Below, in pieces: positions 47,870-57,246 of a DNA stretch of 64,000 nucleotides. The stretch covers positions 1-64,000 of the forward strand of contig JAQTQZ010000002.1 of assembly GCA_028712695.1 (NCBI GenBank), in the 5' to 3' direction. The stretch comes from Methylovulum sp. Lineage in GTDB: Bacteria > Pseudomonadota > Gammaproteobacteria > Methylococcales > Methylomonadaceae. Made by a program: the position numbers and the translations under genes. A model generated the notes under the pieces. It had not been told where the DNA came from and made no database searches. It saw only the letters and a list, made by a program, of their open reading frames with translations. Each line of letters begins with the position of its first letter. The stretch's first letter is position 1.

Positions 47870-49474
47870 CTATTCCACCAACATCCGGTTCAAAGGGCTA
47901 TTGTTTTCTATGGACAAACGCTGCTGGACGTTATTAGTATCGGTGCATTGTGAAACGAGCTCAGCAAGAAGTTGCACCTGCTCCGTATGTTCATGCCTGA
48001 CTGCTTCCAGCACCGCCGCCACTTCACTGTCTATAATACTGAGGGCGTTCGTCAAGCCCCGATTTAATCCACCTAAAGCCGCTTTTTTTAACGATGGCTG
48101 GGCTTTTTTCAGGATGAAATACGGCGCCAACCAAGTCATCGCAATCAACAAACTACTGTGTATGGCAAAATCCGCGCCTAGATAGTGCATGTTAGTCATA
48201 TTGCTATGGTAATAGCCAACAAACACTTGATAACCCACCCAAGACATAGCCGCCAATGGCAAGGTAATCTCACATAAACGCATGCACTTTAGGAAGCCAC
48301 GTTGAAATACATTGCCAGGATTGGCCAACGCCTGCCGTGCCCCCAGTTCGATTTGTGTCTGGGTGATTTTTCCCGCTTTTTCGCGCACCAATAGCAATTG
48401 GTTTTTAAGCGGTATAACGGGAATCCCCAGCTGATCAACAGCAAGGACAAGGTCATCCAGCGCATCATCAAAACGCGCTTGCGCCCACGCATCCCATAGT
48501 GCGTTATAAGCCGTCCGCTCACTCGCCAGTAAATCGGCAGCATGTTCGGCGTAGTAAGCCGCCGCTTGCTGTAACGGCCAAGTAAAACCTTGCTGCAACA
48601 ACTTAGTCGTTTCTTGCCACTGTTTATGCCACAGCGTTGGAGCCTGTTGAAAAGTCTCCCCATTGCCCAATAACTGCCCTATAGCACACAGTTTTTGCAC
48701 CAATTCCTGTTTGCGCAAATGCAATCCACGTTGTTCCAATTGCTCGATAACATGGCTCGTTGCCAGTGCGGTGATAGTTTCTTCCAACGCGGCAAACTCA
48801 TCGATTTGCAAATTTTCGGTGCAGGCTGTCTTGAAAATTATCGGTTCATAAAACCCAGCTTTATGCAGTTGTTGTTTGAAGTCATCATACTGTTCTTCTT
48901 GCCCCCGATCCCATTGGTTCAAAACAAACAGCCAAGCATGGCGGGCACCTTCTGCAAGCAATATCTGCCATGCCTTTTCATCACGGTAACGTTCGGGGCT
49001 GACAACATAAATCAGTACGTCTATGTGCGGTAGCCATTGCAAAACCAACTGTTTATTACTTTGCTCGGTACTGTCAAAATCGGGCATATCTATCCAGATG
49101 AGGTTTTTCTTCGACTCTTCCTCATGCTGCGCGATTTTGATTTGGGTGATTGGAAATTGCCCAGGTAATTGCTGCATAGCAACACTCGAATGATGAAATA
49201 ACGTAACTTCCCGTGAAGTTGGGCGTTCCACACCCGTATGCGCAATCGGCTTACCTGCCAAACGGTTAAGCAAAGTGCTTTTGCCTACGCCGCTACCGCC
49301 CATAAAAGCGACGATAAGCGGTCTGGAATCAGTCTGGTTAAACAGGCTTTCCGGTGTCCTAGTCTCCAGTTCAGCCAATTGCTGTGCCGCTTCTTTACCG
49401 AACCAGCCTAATGAACAGGCCCGTTCGGCCCAATCTTGTGTCTTTTCCACTAAATCAGAGTAATCGTAAGCCAT
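47870..49474 (-). CDS. Membrane-associated GTPase, first of a tandem pair
   Basis: A 534-residue P-loop GTPase. G1 is GGSGVGKSTLLNRLAG (about 55-70), G3 is WIDMPDFDS and G4 is LNQWDRG. Two hydrophobic segments are near residues 420-445 and 455-475. The protein probably uses GTP at the membrane. It overlaps the second GTPase gene by 20 bp. It is not a canonical translation or Era-type GTPase, and no established name is given. Confidence 0.72.
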   Translation of the reverse strand: MAYDYSDLVEKTQDWAERACSLGWFGKEAAQQLAELETRTPESLFNQTDSRPLIVAFMGGSGVGKSTLLNRLAGKPIAHTGVERPTSREVTLFHHSSVAMQQLPGQFPITQIKIAQHEEESKKNLIWIDMPDFDSTEQSNKQLVLQWLPHIDVLIYVVSPERYRDEKAWQILLAEGARHAWLFVLNQWDRGQEEQYDDFKQQLHKAGFYEPIIFKTACTENLQIDEFAALEETITALATSHVIEQLEQRGLHLRKQELVQKLCAIGQLLGNGETFQQAPTLWHKQWQETTKLLQQGFTWPLQQAAAYYAEHAADLLASERTAYNALWDAWAQARFDDALDDLVLAVDQLGIPVIPLKNQLLLVREKAGKITQTQIELGARQALANPGNVFQRGFLKCMRLCEITLPLAAMSWVGYQVFVGYYHSNMTNMHYLGADFAIHSSLLIAMTWLAPYFILKKAQPSLKKAALGGLNRGLTNALSIIDSEVAAVLEAVRHEHTEQVQLLAELVSQCTDTNNVQQRLSIENNSPLNRMLVE

Positions 49475-51194
49475 GACGTTTTTCTGTAAGTTGCTGCTGC
49501 GCCTTATAAAGCTGCTCAGGCGAAATATTGAAAGAGGTACGTGTCGACAATTGCCCAGGCAAATCTATAAGTATTTTACTGATGCTGCCGATAAAAAGGG
49601 TCTGCTTTACGGTATTAAGTTGCTGTTGTTTTAATTGCGCTTCCACGTTGTGCATATAACTGCCGATAGCGCTTTCAGCCAATAATGAAGTAACCGTCAA
49701 CATCGCTGGCGCAATCACCAAATCATGTACACCAATACCCCCTGTGTGCAAGGTCAGGGCGATCACTGCCGCATCGGCGGTGACACGGGTGGCACGCAAG
49801 CTATTTAAAACCATCGGTTGCTCTTGTAGCTTATGGTACAAATGGTGGGCTGTCTGTTCTACGTCCTGCTGAAAAGCCAGATGGTAATTTTTTGCCGCCA
49901 CCTGAAAATGCTGCACTATGTCCGGGCGTTGGCGACGCAGCAAGCCACCCAGTTCTTTCCACCAGAGGGCTTGTTTGCCTTGCTCGCTTTTATCGAGCAC
50001 ATGGTCGGCCAATTGTATTAAGGTATGTTCGGCTATTTGGTTTAATAAGATAATTTCTTGGCTGGTGTCCGCTATATGCAAGCGTTTACTCCCCAGCTTC
50101 ATCAGTTGCCGGACGGGCCAGGTAAGCGCCTTTCGGGCACCCGCAAGAACGCCCGCCAACCCGGGTATTTCCAATAAAACCAGCAATTCCGCCAAGGCCT
50201 GTTGAAAGGTTTCGTAATGATGCGGGTGGCTTAAAAAGTCACGTTGATAACTTGCCAATGCCTGAGCGATGACCTCGTCAATCAACGCCTGCCATTCAAT
50301 GAGAGCCTGATGCTCTTGCTGAACGGGCTTTAGCCACTCTGACCAATATTTTTGCAATAACAGCTGCTCAAAACGCGGCTGTTTTTTTACATTGACCTTA
50401 TCTGCAAGACGCGCCAGCCGATGCACGTCGGCCTCCGGCCAAACCGGCAATCCCGCAGGCTTTTGATAAAAAAGCGGCACGACCCCAGGAAATGCATCAC
50501 TTCTAGCCTGTTGCCATTTTTCTTTTAACGACTGTACCACCACCTTTTCCGAACCTTCCGCCAGCTTATTCAAGCAAATCAGGGTCGGCTGATGCAAGTC
50601 CTCAAGCATAGCCATCATGTCCCAAACTGATTGGTCGGCATATTTTTCCTTACTGACCACCAGAATAATCACATCCGCCAGCACAACGGCCCTAATGACG
50701 CCTTCCCGATAAGTGGCGGAGTCAATCGAATCAAAATCCGGCGTATCCCAGAGCACGCAAGCGGGCAGCAACGTTGATGCACTGGTATTTTCAGCCAATG
50801 AATAACAATCATGCCGTTGTTTTGTTAAATCACGTTGTGCCAAGCATTCAAAGCGCCCGAAATAGTGCTGCAAATCGCTACATTCGGCAAGGCTGACACC
50901 CTGACAAAAACCCTGCGGGTGAATGGTATAACCCGCCAAAGGGCTGACGCCCGCAGCTGCGCTATTCAATAACACATTAACCAAAGAACTTTTTCCCGCT
51001 TGGGTAGGGCCGACCACAGCAATTTGCAACGGCGGTTTAGTGTTTGCCACCAACCGTTGTCCCTTGCGGATAAAGGCTTCGGCAAAGATAAGCTGATCTA
51101 TGCGTTGTTGGAAAAGAGGCGTGTCAACTAACTGATTTTGTTGATTTAAAATAGCTTGATAACGCTGTCTTAGTAATTGGATAAATTCCAGCAT
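49455..51194 (-). CDS. Membrane-associated GTPase, second of a tandem pair
   Basis: A 579-residue protein with G1 GPTQAGKSSLVNVLLNS (about 60-75), G3 WDTPDFDS and G4 CLNKLAEG. The G-domain resembles the neighbour (VVSKEKYADQSVW here, VVSPERYRDEKAW there). A hydrophobic region is near 480-520. The genes overlap, so they probably work together. The dynamin-like idea is discussed under findings. Confidence 0.72.
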   Translation of the reverse strand: MLEFIQLLRQRYQAILNQQNQLVDTPLFQQRIDQLIFAEAFIRKGQRLVANTKPPLQIAVVGPTQAGKSSLVNVLLNSAAAGVSPLAGYTIHPQGFCQGVSLAECSDLQHYFGRFECLAQRDLTKQRHDCYSLAENTSASTLLPACVLWDTPDFDSIDSATYREGVIRAVVLADVIILVVSKEKYADQSVWDMMAMLEDLHQPTLICLNKLAEGSEKVVVQSLKEKWQQARSDAFPGVVPLFYQKPAGLPVWPEADVHRLARLADKVNVKKQPRFEQLLLQKYWSEWLKPVQQEHQALIEWQALIDEVIAQALASYQRDFLSHPHHYETFQQALAELLVLLEIPGLAGVLAGARKALTWPVRQLMKLGSKRLHIADTSQEIILLNQIAEHTLIQLADHVLDKSEQGKQALWWKELGGLLRRQRPDIVQHFQVAAKNYHLAFQQDVEQTAHHLYHKLQEQPMVLNSLRATRVTADAAVIALTLHTGGIGVHDLVIAPAMLTVTSLLAESAIGSYMHNVEAQLKQQQLNTVKQTLFIGSISKILIDLPGQLSTRTSFNISPEQLYKAQQQLTEKRHGLRLL

Positions 51195-51303
51195 GTCTGA
51201 TTAGCTCAGGGTTATAATAGCCGAGCATTTTACTTTGTTTAGTAATCTGGCGTTATCAATAACTATAAATACCATAGACCCGTCTCACTCCGAGGTTATC
51301 TTT

Positions 51304-51732
51304 ATGAAAAAAATCGTTACCTGCTTGCTTATTTTAAGCTGCGCCCTGTTAATGGCGTGTGGCAAAGGGGATAAAATCAACGGCCATAATACCAAAACTG
51401 CTTATAGATCGGTAAGGGCGTTAAAAAATCGCCTGCCCACCAATAACCGCATTGAATTTGAGGTTTCGTTCTGGACAATTCGTGACGCCAACAAAGATGA
51501 AGCTAAATTCCTCGATATCGTCGATGGTAAAACACCAGAAGAAATTATCGCGATGGGTAAAGAAATCTATCAAGAACGAAAAAATGCAGGTTTTGCAAAC
51601 TATACACAATATTCCAGCTGGGAAGATATGATTGCTAAATTTGGCGCAGAAAGGGACGACCAGGATAGCCGTAAAAGTAAGAAAAAAGAAGACTCCCGTG
51701 ACAGGGCCAATGACGTTTTGTATAAACTTTAA
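51304..51732 (+). CDS. Small lipoprotein, DUF6694-like
   Basis: A 142-residue protein with a lipoprotein signal MKKIVTCLLILSCALLMAC. The mature part has FEVSFWTIRDANKDEAKFLD and a lysine-rich end. This resembles the DUF6694 lipoprotein family; function is unknown. ATG at 51304 is preferred to the upstream in-frame start at 51235. It is divergent from the GTPase pair and convergent with the DUF2959 gene. Confidence 0.7.
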   Translation: MKKIVTCLLILSCALLMACGKGDKINGHNTKTAYRSVRALKNRLPTNNRIEFEVSFWTIRDANKDEAKFLDIVDGKTPEEIIAMGKEIYQERKNAGFANYTQYSSWEDMIAKFGAERDDQDSRKSKKKEDSRDRANDVLYKL

Positions 51733-51734
51733 GC

Positions 51735-52427
51735 TTAGCGTCCCGGCAACGCTTTTACCGGCGTTGTTTTTTGTTCGGCCAACACGGCAATAAACTGGTT
51801 AGCTTCGGCAATGGTTTGCTCCATTGCCTGGATCAACTGGGAAATATCAATTCCGATTTCAACAAACTCATGTTGCAATGCCGCAATAGCACGGGCATTG
51901 AGATTATGTTTAAGGTACAGCACCTGATCCTTAAACGCCGCCAGCACCGGCTGGATTTTACTTTCCGCCTTGTGCATCGTTTTGACCAGCCGGGCATAAT
52001 TTTGTCTGGCTGTCTTCAGCTGCTGTTTGCTGCTGCTACGCAAACTGCGGCTGGTATACTCGTTCAGTTCTTTTTCCCATTCCGCAAATAGCGCTTCACT
52101 GACTTCTTCTATCGCTTTAATGCGGCTGCTGACCGCATCGGATTTGGTACGGCAAAACTGGTATTGCCGGTTCAGCAAATGGTACCGATGTTCCAGCGAC
52201 GAATCATTCACGGCAATTAAGTTTTTAAACCGTGCCAACGCATCTTCAAATTCATCGCGCGTTTCTTGTAGGCTAACACACGCCTGTTCAACCTGATAAA
52301 CCACAATCGTCCGCTTGTGCTCGCCTATCGATTCCCTTGCCGTGTAATAAAGGGTATTGAGTTTTTTGGCAAAAAGCCGCTTGATAAAACCTACAAAAAG
52401 TTGTGATGCGTTGTTATGTCCGGTCAT
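51735..52427 (-). CDS. DUF2959-family protein
   Basis: A 230-residue helical, coiled-coil-rich protein. Family-typical segments are IGEHKRTIVVYQVEQA, IKAIEEVSEALFAEWEKELN and DQVLYLKHNLNARAIAALQ. Family function is unknown. The N-terminus lacks the usual lipoprotein cysteine. It overlaps the preceding kinase gene by 14 bp, so it is cotranscribed with it. Confidence 0.78.
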   Translation of the reverse strand: MTGHNNASQLFVGFIKRLFAKKLNTLYYTARESIGEHKRTIVVYQVEQACVSLQETRDEFEDALARFKNLIAVNDSSLEHRYHLLNRQYQFCRTKSDAVSSRIKAIEEVSEALFAEWEKELNEYTSRSLRSSSKQQLKTARQNYARLVKTMHKAESKIQPVLAAFKDQVLYLKHNLNARAIAALQHEFVEIGIDISQLIQAMEQTIAEANQFIAVLAEQKTTPVKALPGR

Positions 52428-52983
52428 TAAAGTGTTGTGCGTTAATAATTTTTATTGAAAAAGCCGCGTCTGTGACGCTAGTGCAAAAAGCTTTATCGAC
52501 AATAGCCTGTTCAGCAAGCTGTGGCAAACTGAGATTGGTGTCAATGCCTGCTGATTTTACCAGCACCAGCTCGGTTGCCGAAAGCACTCCCGCCAACCAG
52601 GCCGCCAAGCTGTCCGACGTGATGTCCCAAGATGCCGCAATACCGGCCTGATCAAGCTCGGTAATGGCGGGCGACCAGACCACTGTTTTAGCCTGCGCTA
52701 GGTGCTCGCGTATTTGCGCAACCGAACCGGCAACCACAAAACCAGGCTTCAGCCCGTTAAACAGCAAGGCCATTTGCTGCATTGCCAGCAACGCCATGGC
52801 GTGCGCGGTGCGGTCATCAAATTGCCAGTGGTGTTGGGCTAACCGTACCTGATCCGCAAAAGCACCGCCGCCCGGCACAATCACAACTGCCTTGCCCTGA
52901 TAACGCCGTCCGATGGTTTCAAGGCAATCACGCAAGTTGTCAGACTGCGCCAAACTACCGCCGAGTTTGATGAGGGTTGTCAT
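52414..52983 (-). CDS. Amino acid kinase superfamily protein, MfnE-like
   Basis: A 189-residue amino-acid-kinase-fold protein. It reads IKLGGSLAQS, VVIVPGGGAFADQVR, QFDDRTAHAMALLAMQQM, ASWDITSDSLAAWLAG and LVLVKSAGID. In methylotrophs this group is linked to methanofuran synthesis, where MfnE phosphorylates 5-(aminomethyl)-3-furanmethanol phosphate. I infer that role from similarity in memory only; no other H4MPT genes are in the window. It is too short for a full aspartokinase or PyrH. Confidence 0.62.
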   Translation of the reverse strand: MTTLIKLGGSLAQSDNLRDCLETIGRRYQGKAVVIVPGGGAFADQVRLAQHHWQFDDRTAHAMALLAMQQMALLFNGLKPGFVVAGSVAQIREHLAQAKTVVWSPAITELDQAGIAASWDITSDSLAAWLAGVLSATELVLVKSAGIDTNLSLPQLAEQAIVDKAFCTSVTDAAFSIKIINAQHFNDRT

Positions 52984-53054
52984 TCAGTCAGCTGAAAATA
53001 ATGGTTGTTGGATTGAGTGGTGATTTAAGTGCCCGAGAAATACAGTAGGACGCA

Positions 53055-56000
53055 TCACGCCTCTATTTTTGCCTTCGCATGGTTCTCACCAATCATCAGA
53101 TACACCGCAGGCACGACAAACAGCGTGAACAGCGTACCGATGGCAATCCCAGTGGCAATCACCAGACCCATGTTAAAACGCGACACCGCCCCCGCGCCGG
53201 TCGCCATAATCAGCGGTAGCACGCCTAACACCATCGCCGCCGTGGTCATCAAAATAGGCCGTAGCCGGATACCGGCGGCGGCTTCAATGGCGGCGCGTTT
53301 GCTCAGGCCTTCCTTTTGCTTATTGTTGGCGAATTCGACAATCAGGATGCCGTGTTTGCTGATTAAACCCATTAACGTCACTAGGCCGACTTCGGTGTAA
53401 ATGTTGAGCGTGGCGCTGCCTATGCCCAACGCGATAAAAATCAGCGCACCAGCGATGGACATGGGCACGGACACCAGAATAATCAGCGGATCGCGGAAGC
53501 TTTCGAATTGCGCCGCCAAAGCCAGAAAAATAATGATCAGCGCAAACAAAAAGGTGAACACGAAGCCGCTGGATTCGTTTACCAATTGCCGTGATTGGCC
53601 GCCGTAATCAATCGAATAACTGGGCGGCAACACACGTTTGGCGATGGTTTTCAGCGAGTCCAGCGCGTCACCCAGCGTGACACCAGGGAAGGGCACACCG
53701 GAGATGACTGCCGCGTTGATTTGCTGGAAGTGGTTCAGCGATTGTGGCACGGTTTTGGTGCTGAGCGTGGCAATTGTCGATAACGGCACGGTGGCGCCAT
53801 TGGCGGTGCGGATATGGTAATTTTGCAATTGGTCGGCATTAAGCCGGAAACGTTGCTGCACTTGTGGCGTCACTTTGTAAGAACGGCCGGCGAGGCTGAA
53901 ATAATTGACATAACCGCCACCCAGCATGGCGGCCATCGATGAGCCGACATCCTGCATGGTCAAGCCCAGCAGCGCCGCTTTGTCGCGGTCGATGTTGACT
54001 TCGGATTGCGGCTGGTCGTATTTAAGGTCGCTATCCATAAAAATAAACATGCCACTTTTGCGTGCTTCCTGCATAAATTGCTGGGACATGGCGTGCAATT
54101 GTTCAAACGAATCCGTTGACCCGATGACAAACTGCACCGGCAAGCCGCTACTGCCGGGCAACGGCGGCGGCTGGAAAGCGGCGACACGGACACCGGCAAT
54201 TTTGTTCAGCTCTTCTTGCAAGATGGGCTGGAGCTGGTTGCTGGTTTGGCTGCGTTGGTCCCACGGTTTAAGCACCATACCGGCAATGGATTGTCCCGGC
54301 ACATCTAGTTGGAAAACGTGGTCGCTTTCTGGATGTTTGATGAATTGTTCAAACACTTGGCGCGAATACAGTAAGCGCTGCTGCAAGGTCGCATCCGGCG
54401 CGGCGGTGGACATCGTGATGATGACGCCTTGGTCTTCTTGTGGGGCCAATTCGTTTTTTGCGCTGCCGTACAGGAAATAAATGCTGCCCAGAATGATGAC
54501 GGCAAACACGGCGGTCACTGGCAAATAGTCGAGCGTGCCATGCAGGGATTTTGAGTAGCGCCTGCTCAACCAGGCAAATTTTTGGTCGATACTGTCAACC
54601 AACCGTTCTTCCCAGCCGCTGCGGTCATGTTTGTGTGCTTTAAGCAAGCGCGAGCTCATCATCGGCGATAAGGTCAGCGCGACAATGGCGGACACGGTGA
54701 CCGCACCGACCACGGTGAAGGCAAATTCTGAGAACAATGCGCCGGTCAACCCGCCCTGAAAACCCACCGGCACATAAACCGCGATCAAGACGATGGTCAT
54801 GGCGATAATCGGCCCGGTCAGCTCACGCGCCGCCAACATTGCGGCGGGAATCGGTTCCATGCCGTCTTCCAGATGGCGGTTGACGTTTTCGACGACAATA
54901 ATGGCGTCATCAACGACGAGGCCGATAGCCAGCACCAATGCCAACAGCGTCAGCAAGTTGATGGAAAAACCGAACATCAGCATCATCGTGAAGGTGCCGA
55001 TCAGCGACAGCGGGATGGCGATCACCGGAATCAGCACGGAACGCGGCGAACCTAAGAACGCAAACACTACCAGCGTGACGATGATTAAGGCTTCGATTAA
55101 GGTGTGGATGACCTCATTGATGGAACTGTCGACAAATTTGGTCGAATCGTAAACAATTTTGCCGTTAATCCCTTCCGGCAATTGCGCCTGGATTTCCGGA
55201 AGAACCTCCCGCACCCTGCCGATGACGTCAAGCAGATTGGCGCCTGGCGCAATTTGCAGGCCGATATACACGGCCTTGTCGCCATCGAAGGCGACGCTGG
55301 ATTCATAGTCGTCAGCCCCCAGCGTGACATGCGCGACATCTTTAAGCCGGACGAGCGCCCCGTCTTGCTGCTTGATAATCAGCTCTTCAAACTCGGTGAC
55401 CGAATGCAGGCTGGTCGATGCGGTCAGGTTCACCTGCACCATCTGGCCTTTGGTCCTGCCCAAGCCAGCCAGATAGTTATTTTTTGCCAGGGCGGCACTG
55501 ACATCGGTGGCAGTCAGTGAATAGGCCGCCAGCTTGTCGGGATTCAGCCACGCCCGCAGGGAAAAGTACTTACCGCCCAGCAGTTCGGCGGTTTGGATGC
55601 CTGAGACGGCCTGCAATCTGGGCTGTACGGTGCGTATCAGGTAATCGGTGATATTGTTGGCGGGCAGCACGTTGCTGGAAAAGCCGATATACATGGCGTC
55701 AATGGTCTGGCCGATTTTTACGCTCAGTACGGGGCGTTGCGATTCCGGCGGCAACTGGTTAAGCACCGAGCTTATTTTGGAGTTAATTTCGGTCAAGGCT
55801 TTGTTGGGGTCGAAATTAAGCCGCAGGTTCGCGGTGATCGTGCTGATGCTGTTTTGGCTGGATGACGTGATGTAGTCGATGCCGTTGGCTTGGGAAATGA
55901 TGGTTTCCAACGGCGTGGTGATAAAACCCGCAACAATGTCAGGGTCGGCGCCGTAATAGGTCGTCGTGATGGTGACGATGGCGTTTTCGGTGCGTGGATA

Positions 56001-56108
56001 TTGCAGCACCGGCAAGTCGGTGAGTGCGCGGATGCCCAGCACCAGCAGCATCATGCTGACGACGGTGGCCAGGACAGGACGGCGGATGAAAATGTCAGTG
56101 AAGTTCAT
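53055..56108 (-). CDS. RND efflux transporter permease
   Basis: A 1017-residue HAE-1-type RND pump. The N-terminus NFTDIFIRRPVLATVVSM is typical, and the TM4 aspartate pair is in GLVVDDAIIVVENVNRH. Two large periplasmic loops follow TM1 and TM7. It is the last gene of the tetR-omf-mfp-rnd operon and would pump drugs or lipophilic molecules with proton motive force. Substrate is unknown. Many plus-strand frames inside it are shadows. Confidence 0.93.
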   Translation of the reverse strand: MNFTDIFIRRPVLATVVSMMLLVLGIRALTDLPVLQYPRTENAIVTITTTYYGADPDIVAGFITTPLETIISQANGIDYITSSSQNSISTITANLRLNFDPNKALTEINSKISSVLNQLPPESQRPVLSVKIGQTIDAMYIGFSSNVLPANNITDYLIRTVQPRLQAVSGIQTAELLGGKYFSLRAWLNPDKLAAYSLTATDVSAALAKNNYLAGLGRTKGQMVQVNLTASTSLHSVTEFEELIIKQQDGALVRLKDVAHVTLGADDYESSVAFDGDKAVYIGLQIAPGANLLDVIGRVREVLPEIQAQLPEGINGKIVYDSTKFVDSSINEVIHTLIEALIIVTLVVFAFLGSPRSVLIPVIAIPLSLIGTFTMMLMFGFSINLLTLLALVLAIGLVVDDAIIVVENVNRHLEDGMEPIPAAMLAARELTGPIIAMTIVLIAVYVPVGFQGGLTGALFSEFAFTVVGAVTVSAIVALTLSPMMSSRLLKAHKHDRSGWEERLVDSIDQKFAWLSRRYSKSLHGTLDYLPVTAVFAVIILGSIYFLYGSAKNELAPQEDQGVIITMSTAAPDATLQQRLLYSRQVFEQFIKHPESDHVFQLDVPGQSIAGMVLKPWDQRSQTSNQLQPILQEELNKIAGVRVAAFQPPPLPGSSGLPVQFVIGSTDSFEQLHAMSQQFMQEARKSGMFIFMDSDLKYDQPQSEVNIDRDKAALLGLTMQDVGSSMAAMLGGGYVNYFSLAGRSYKVTPQVQQRFRLNADQLQNYHIRTANGATVPLSTIATLSTKTVPQSLNHFQQINAAVISGVPFPGVTLGDALDSLKTIAKRVLPPSYSIDYGGQSRQLVNESSGFVFTFLFALIIIFLALAAQFESFRDPLIILVSVPMSIAGALIFIALGIGSATLNIYTEVGLVTLMGLISKHGILIVEFANNKQKEGLSKRAAIEAAAGIRLRPILMTTAAMVLGVLPLIMATGAGAVSRFNMGLVIATGIAIGTLFTLFVVPAVYLMIGENHAKAKIEA

Positions 56109-56114
56109 GGCGGA

Positions 56115-57245
56115 TTATTGGTCGACAGGTTGCGGGGCGGCATCGTTGCTGGGTTGTAGGGAATTATCAACCTGCACCGGCGAGCCGTTGCGTAATTTTA
56201 TCTGGCCGGACGTGACGATATTGTCGCCGTCATTGATCCCGCTAATAACGGCGATTTGGTCGCCACGGGTCGAACCTAGGGTCACAAACGCCTGTTTGGC
56301 GGTCAATTTGGGTTTGCCTTGGTCTCCCACGCTGTTATCCTCGATGCGAAAAACCGTTGCGCCATAAGCGTTAAAACTGATTGCCGTGCGCGGTACGGTG
56401 ATAAAGTGCTGCGCTTGACCTGTGGTGATTGTCACGGTGGCGTACATGCCGGGTAACAGCTTGTGGCCGGGGTTTTTTAGCGTCGCCCTGATCTGTACGT
56501 TACGGGTGTTGGGGTCTATTTTGGGATTGACTACGCTGATTTCGCCGGTAAATACCTGGTTGGGATAAGTGTCGGTGTGAAGGGATATCATTTGACCGGT
56601 TTTAAGTTCCGCCAAGGTCTGTTGGGGCAAGAAAAAATCCGCAAAAACGCTATCCAATGCTTGCAAAGTCACAATGGTTGCGCCGGCATTCAGGTACTGG
56701 CCGACATCTGCCGCCCGAATGCCCAATTGGCCAGAGAAAGGCGCGGTGATGGTTTTTTTGTCGATTAGCGCCTGCTGCGTGGAGACATTGGCGAGTGCGA
56801 TAGCCAGGTTGGCTTTGTCGGTGTCGACGGTCTGTTGGCTGACGGCTTTGGCATTAAACTGTGCCAGGCTGCGTTGGTAATTGATGCGCGCCAGTTCTGC
56901 CGTGGCATCCAACGATTTCAGCTTGGCCTTATCGTCATCGGCGCGTAGCTGCAGCAACGGTGCGCCCGCCTTCACGCTGTCGCCTTGCCGGAAATGGATG
57001 GCCTCGACGATCCCCGCCACTTCCGCACTTAGGTCAGTGCCTTGTGCCGCCCGCAACGTACCGACGGCTTTAAGTTCCGGCTGCCAGTCCTGGTAGCCCA
57101 CCTTTAAGGTTGACACGGTTTGCACGGGTTCACCTTGGGTGGACATGAACTGTTTGATCATGCGGCCTTTAAAGCCGATGAAGCCAAAGACGCCACCGAG
57201 CACTAGGCCGACTGCGATGAGCATAATTAACATGCGCTTGGTCAT
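56115..57245 (-). CDS. RND periplasmic adaptor protein
   Basis: A 376-residue membrane-fusion protein with an N-terminal membrane segment (about 8-27), a lipoyl/barrel core with GTDLSAEVAGIVEAIHFRQGD and the matching ITAPFSGQLGIRAADVGQYL, and the helical hairpin between them. It links the RND pump to the outer-membrane factor. It lies 1 bp after the outer-membrane-factor gene and 6 bp before the pump gene. Confidence 0.92.
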   Translation of the reverse strand: MTKRMLIMLIAVGLVLGGVFGFIGFKGRMIKQFMSTQGEPVQTVSTLKVGYQDWQPELKAVGTLRAAQGTDLSAEVAGIVEAIHFRQGDSVKAGAPLLQLRADDDKAKLKSLDATAELARINYQRSLAQFNAKAVSQQTVDTDKANLAIALANVSTQQALIDKKTITAPFSGQLGIRAADVGQYLNAGATIVTLQALDSVFADFFLPQQTLAELKTGQMISLHTDTYPNQVFTGEISVVNPKIDPNTRNVQIRATLKNPGHKLLPGMYATVTITTGQAQHFITVPRTAISFNAYGATVFRIEDNSVGDQGKPKLTAKQAFVTLGSTRGDQIAVISGINDGDNIVTSGQIKLRNGSPVQVDNSLQPSNDAAPQPVDQ

Positions 57246-57246
57246 A

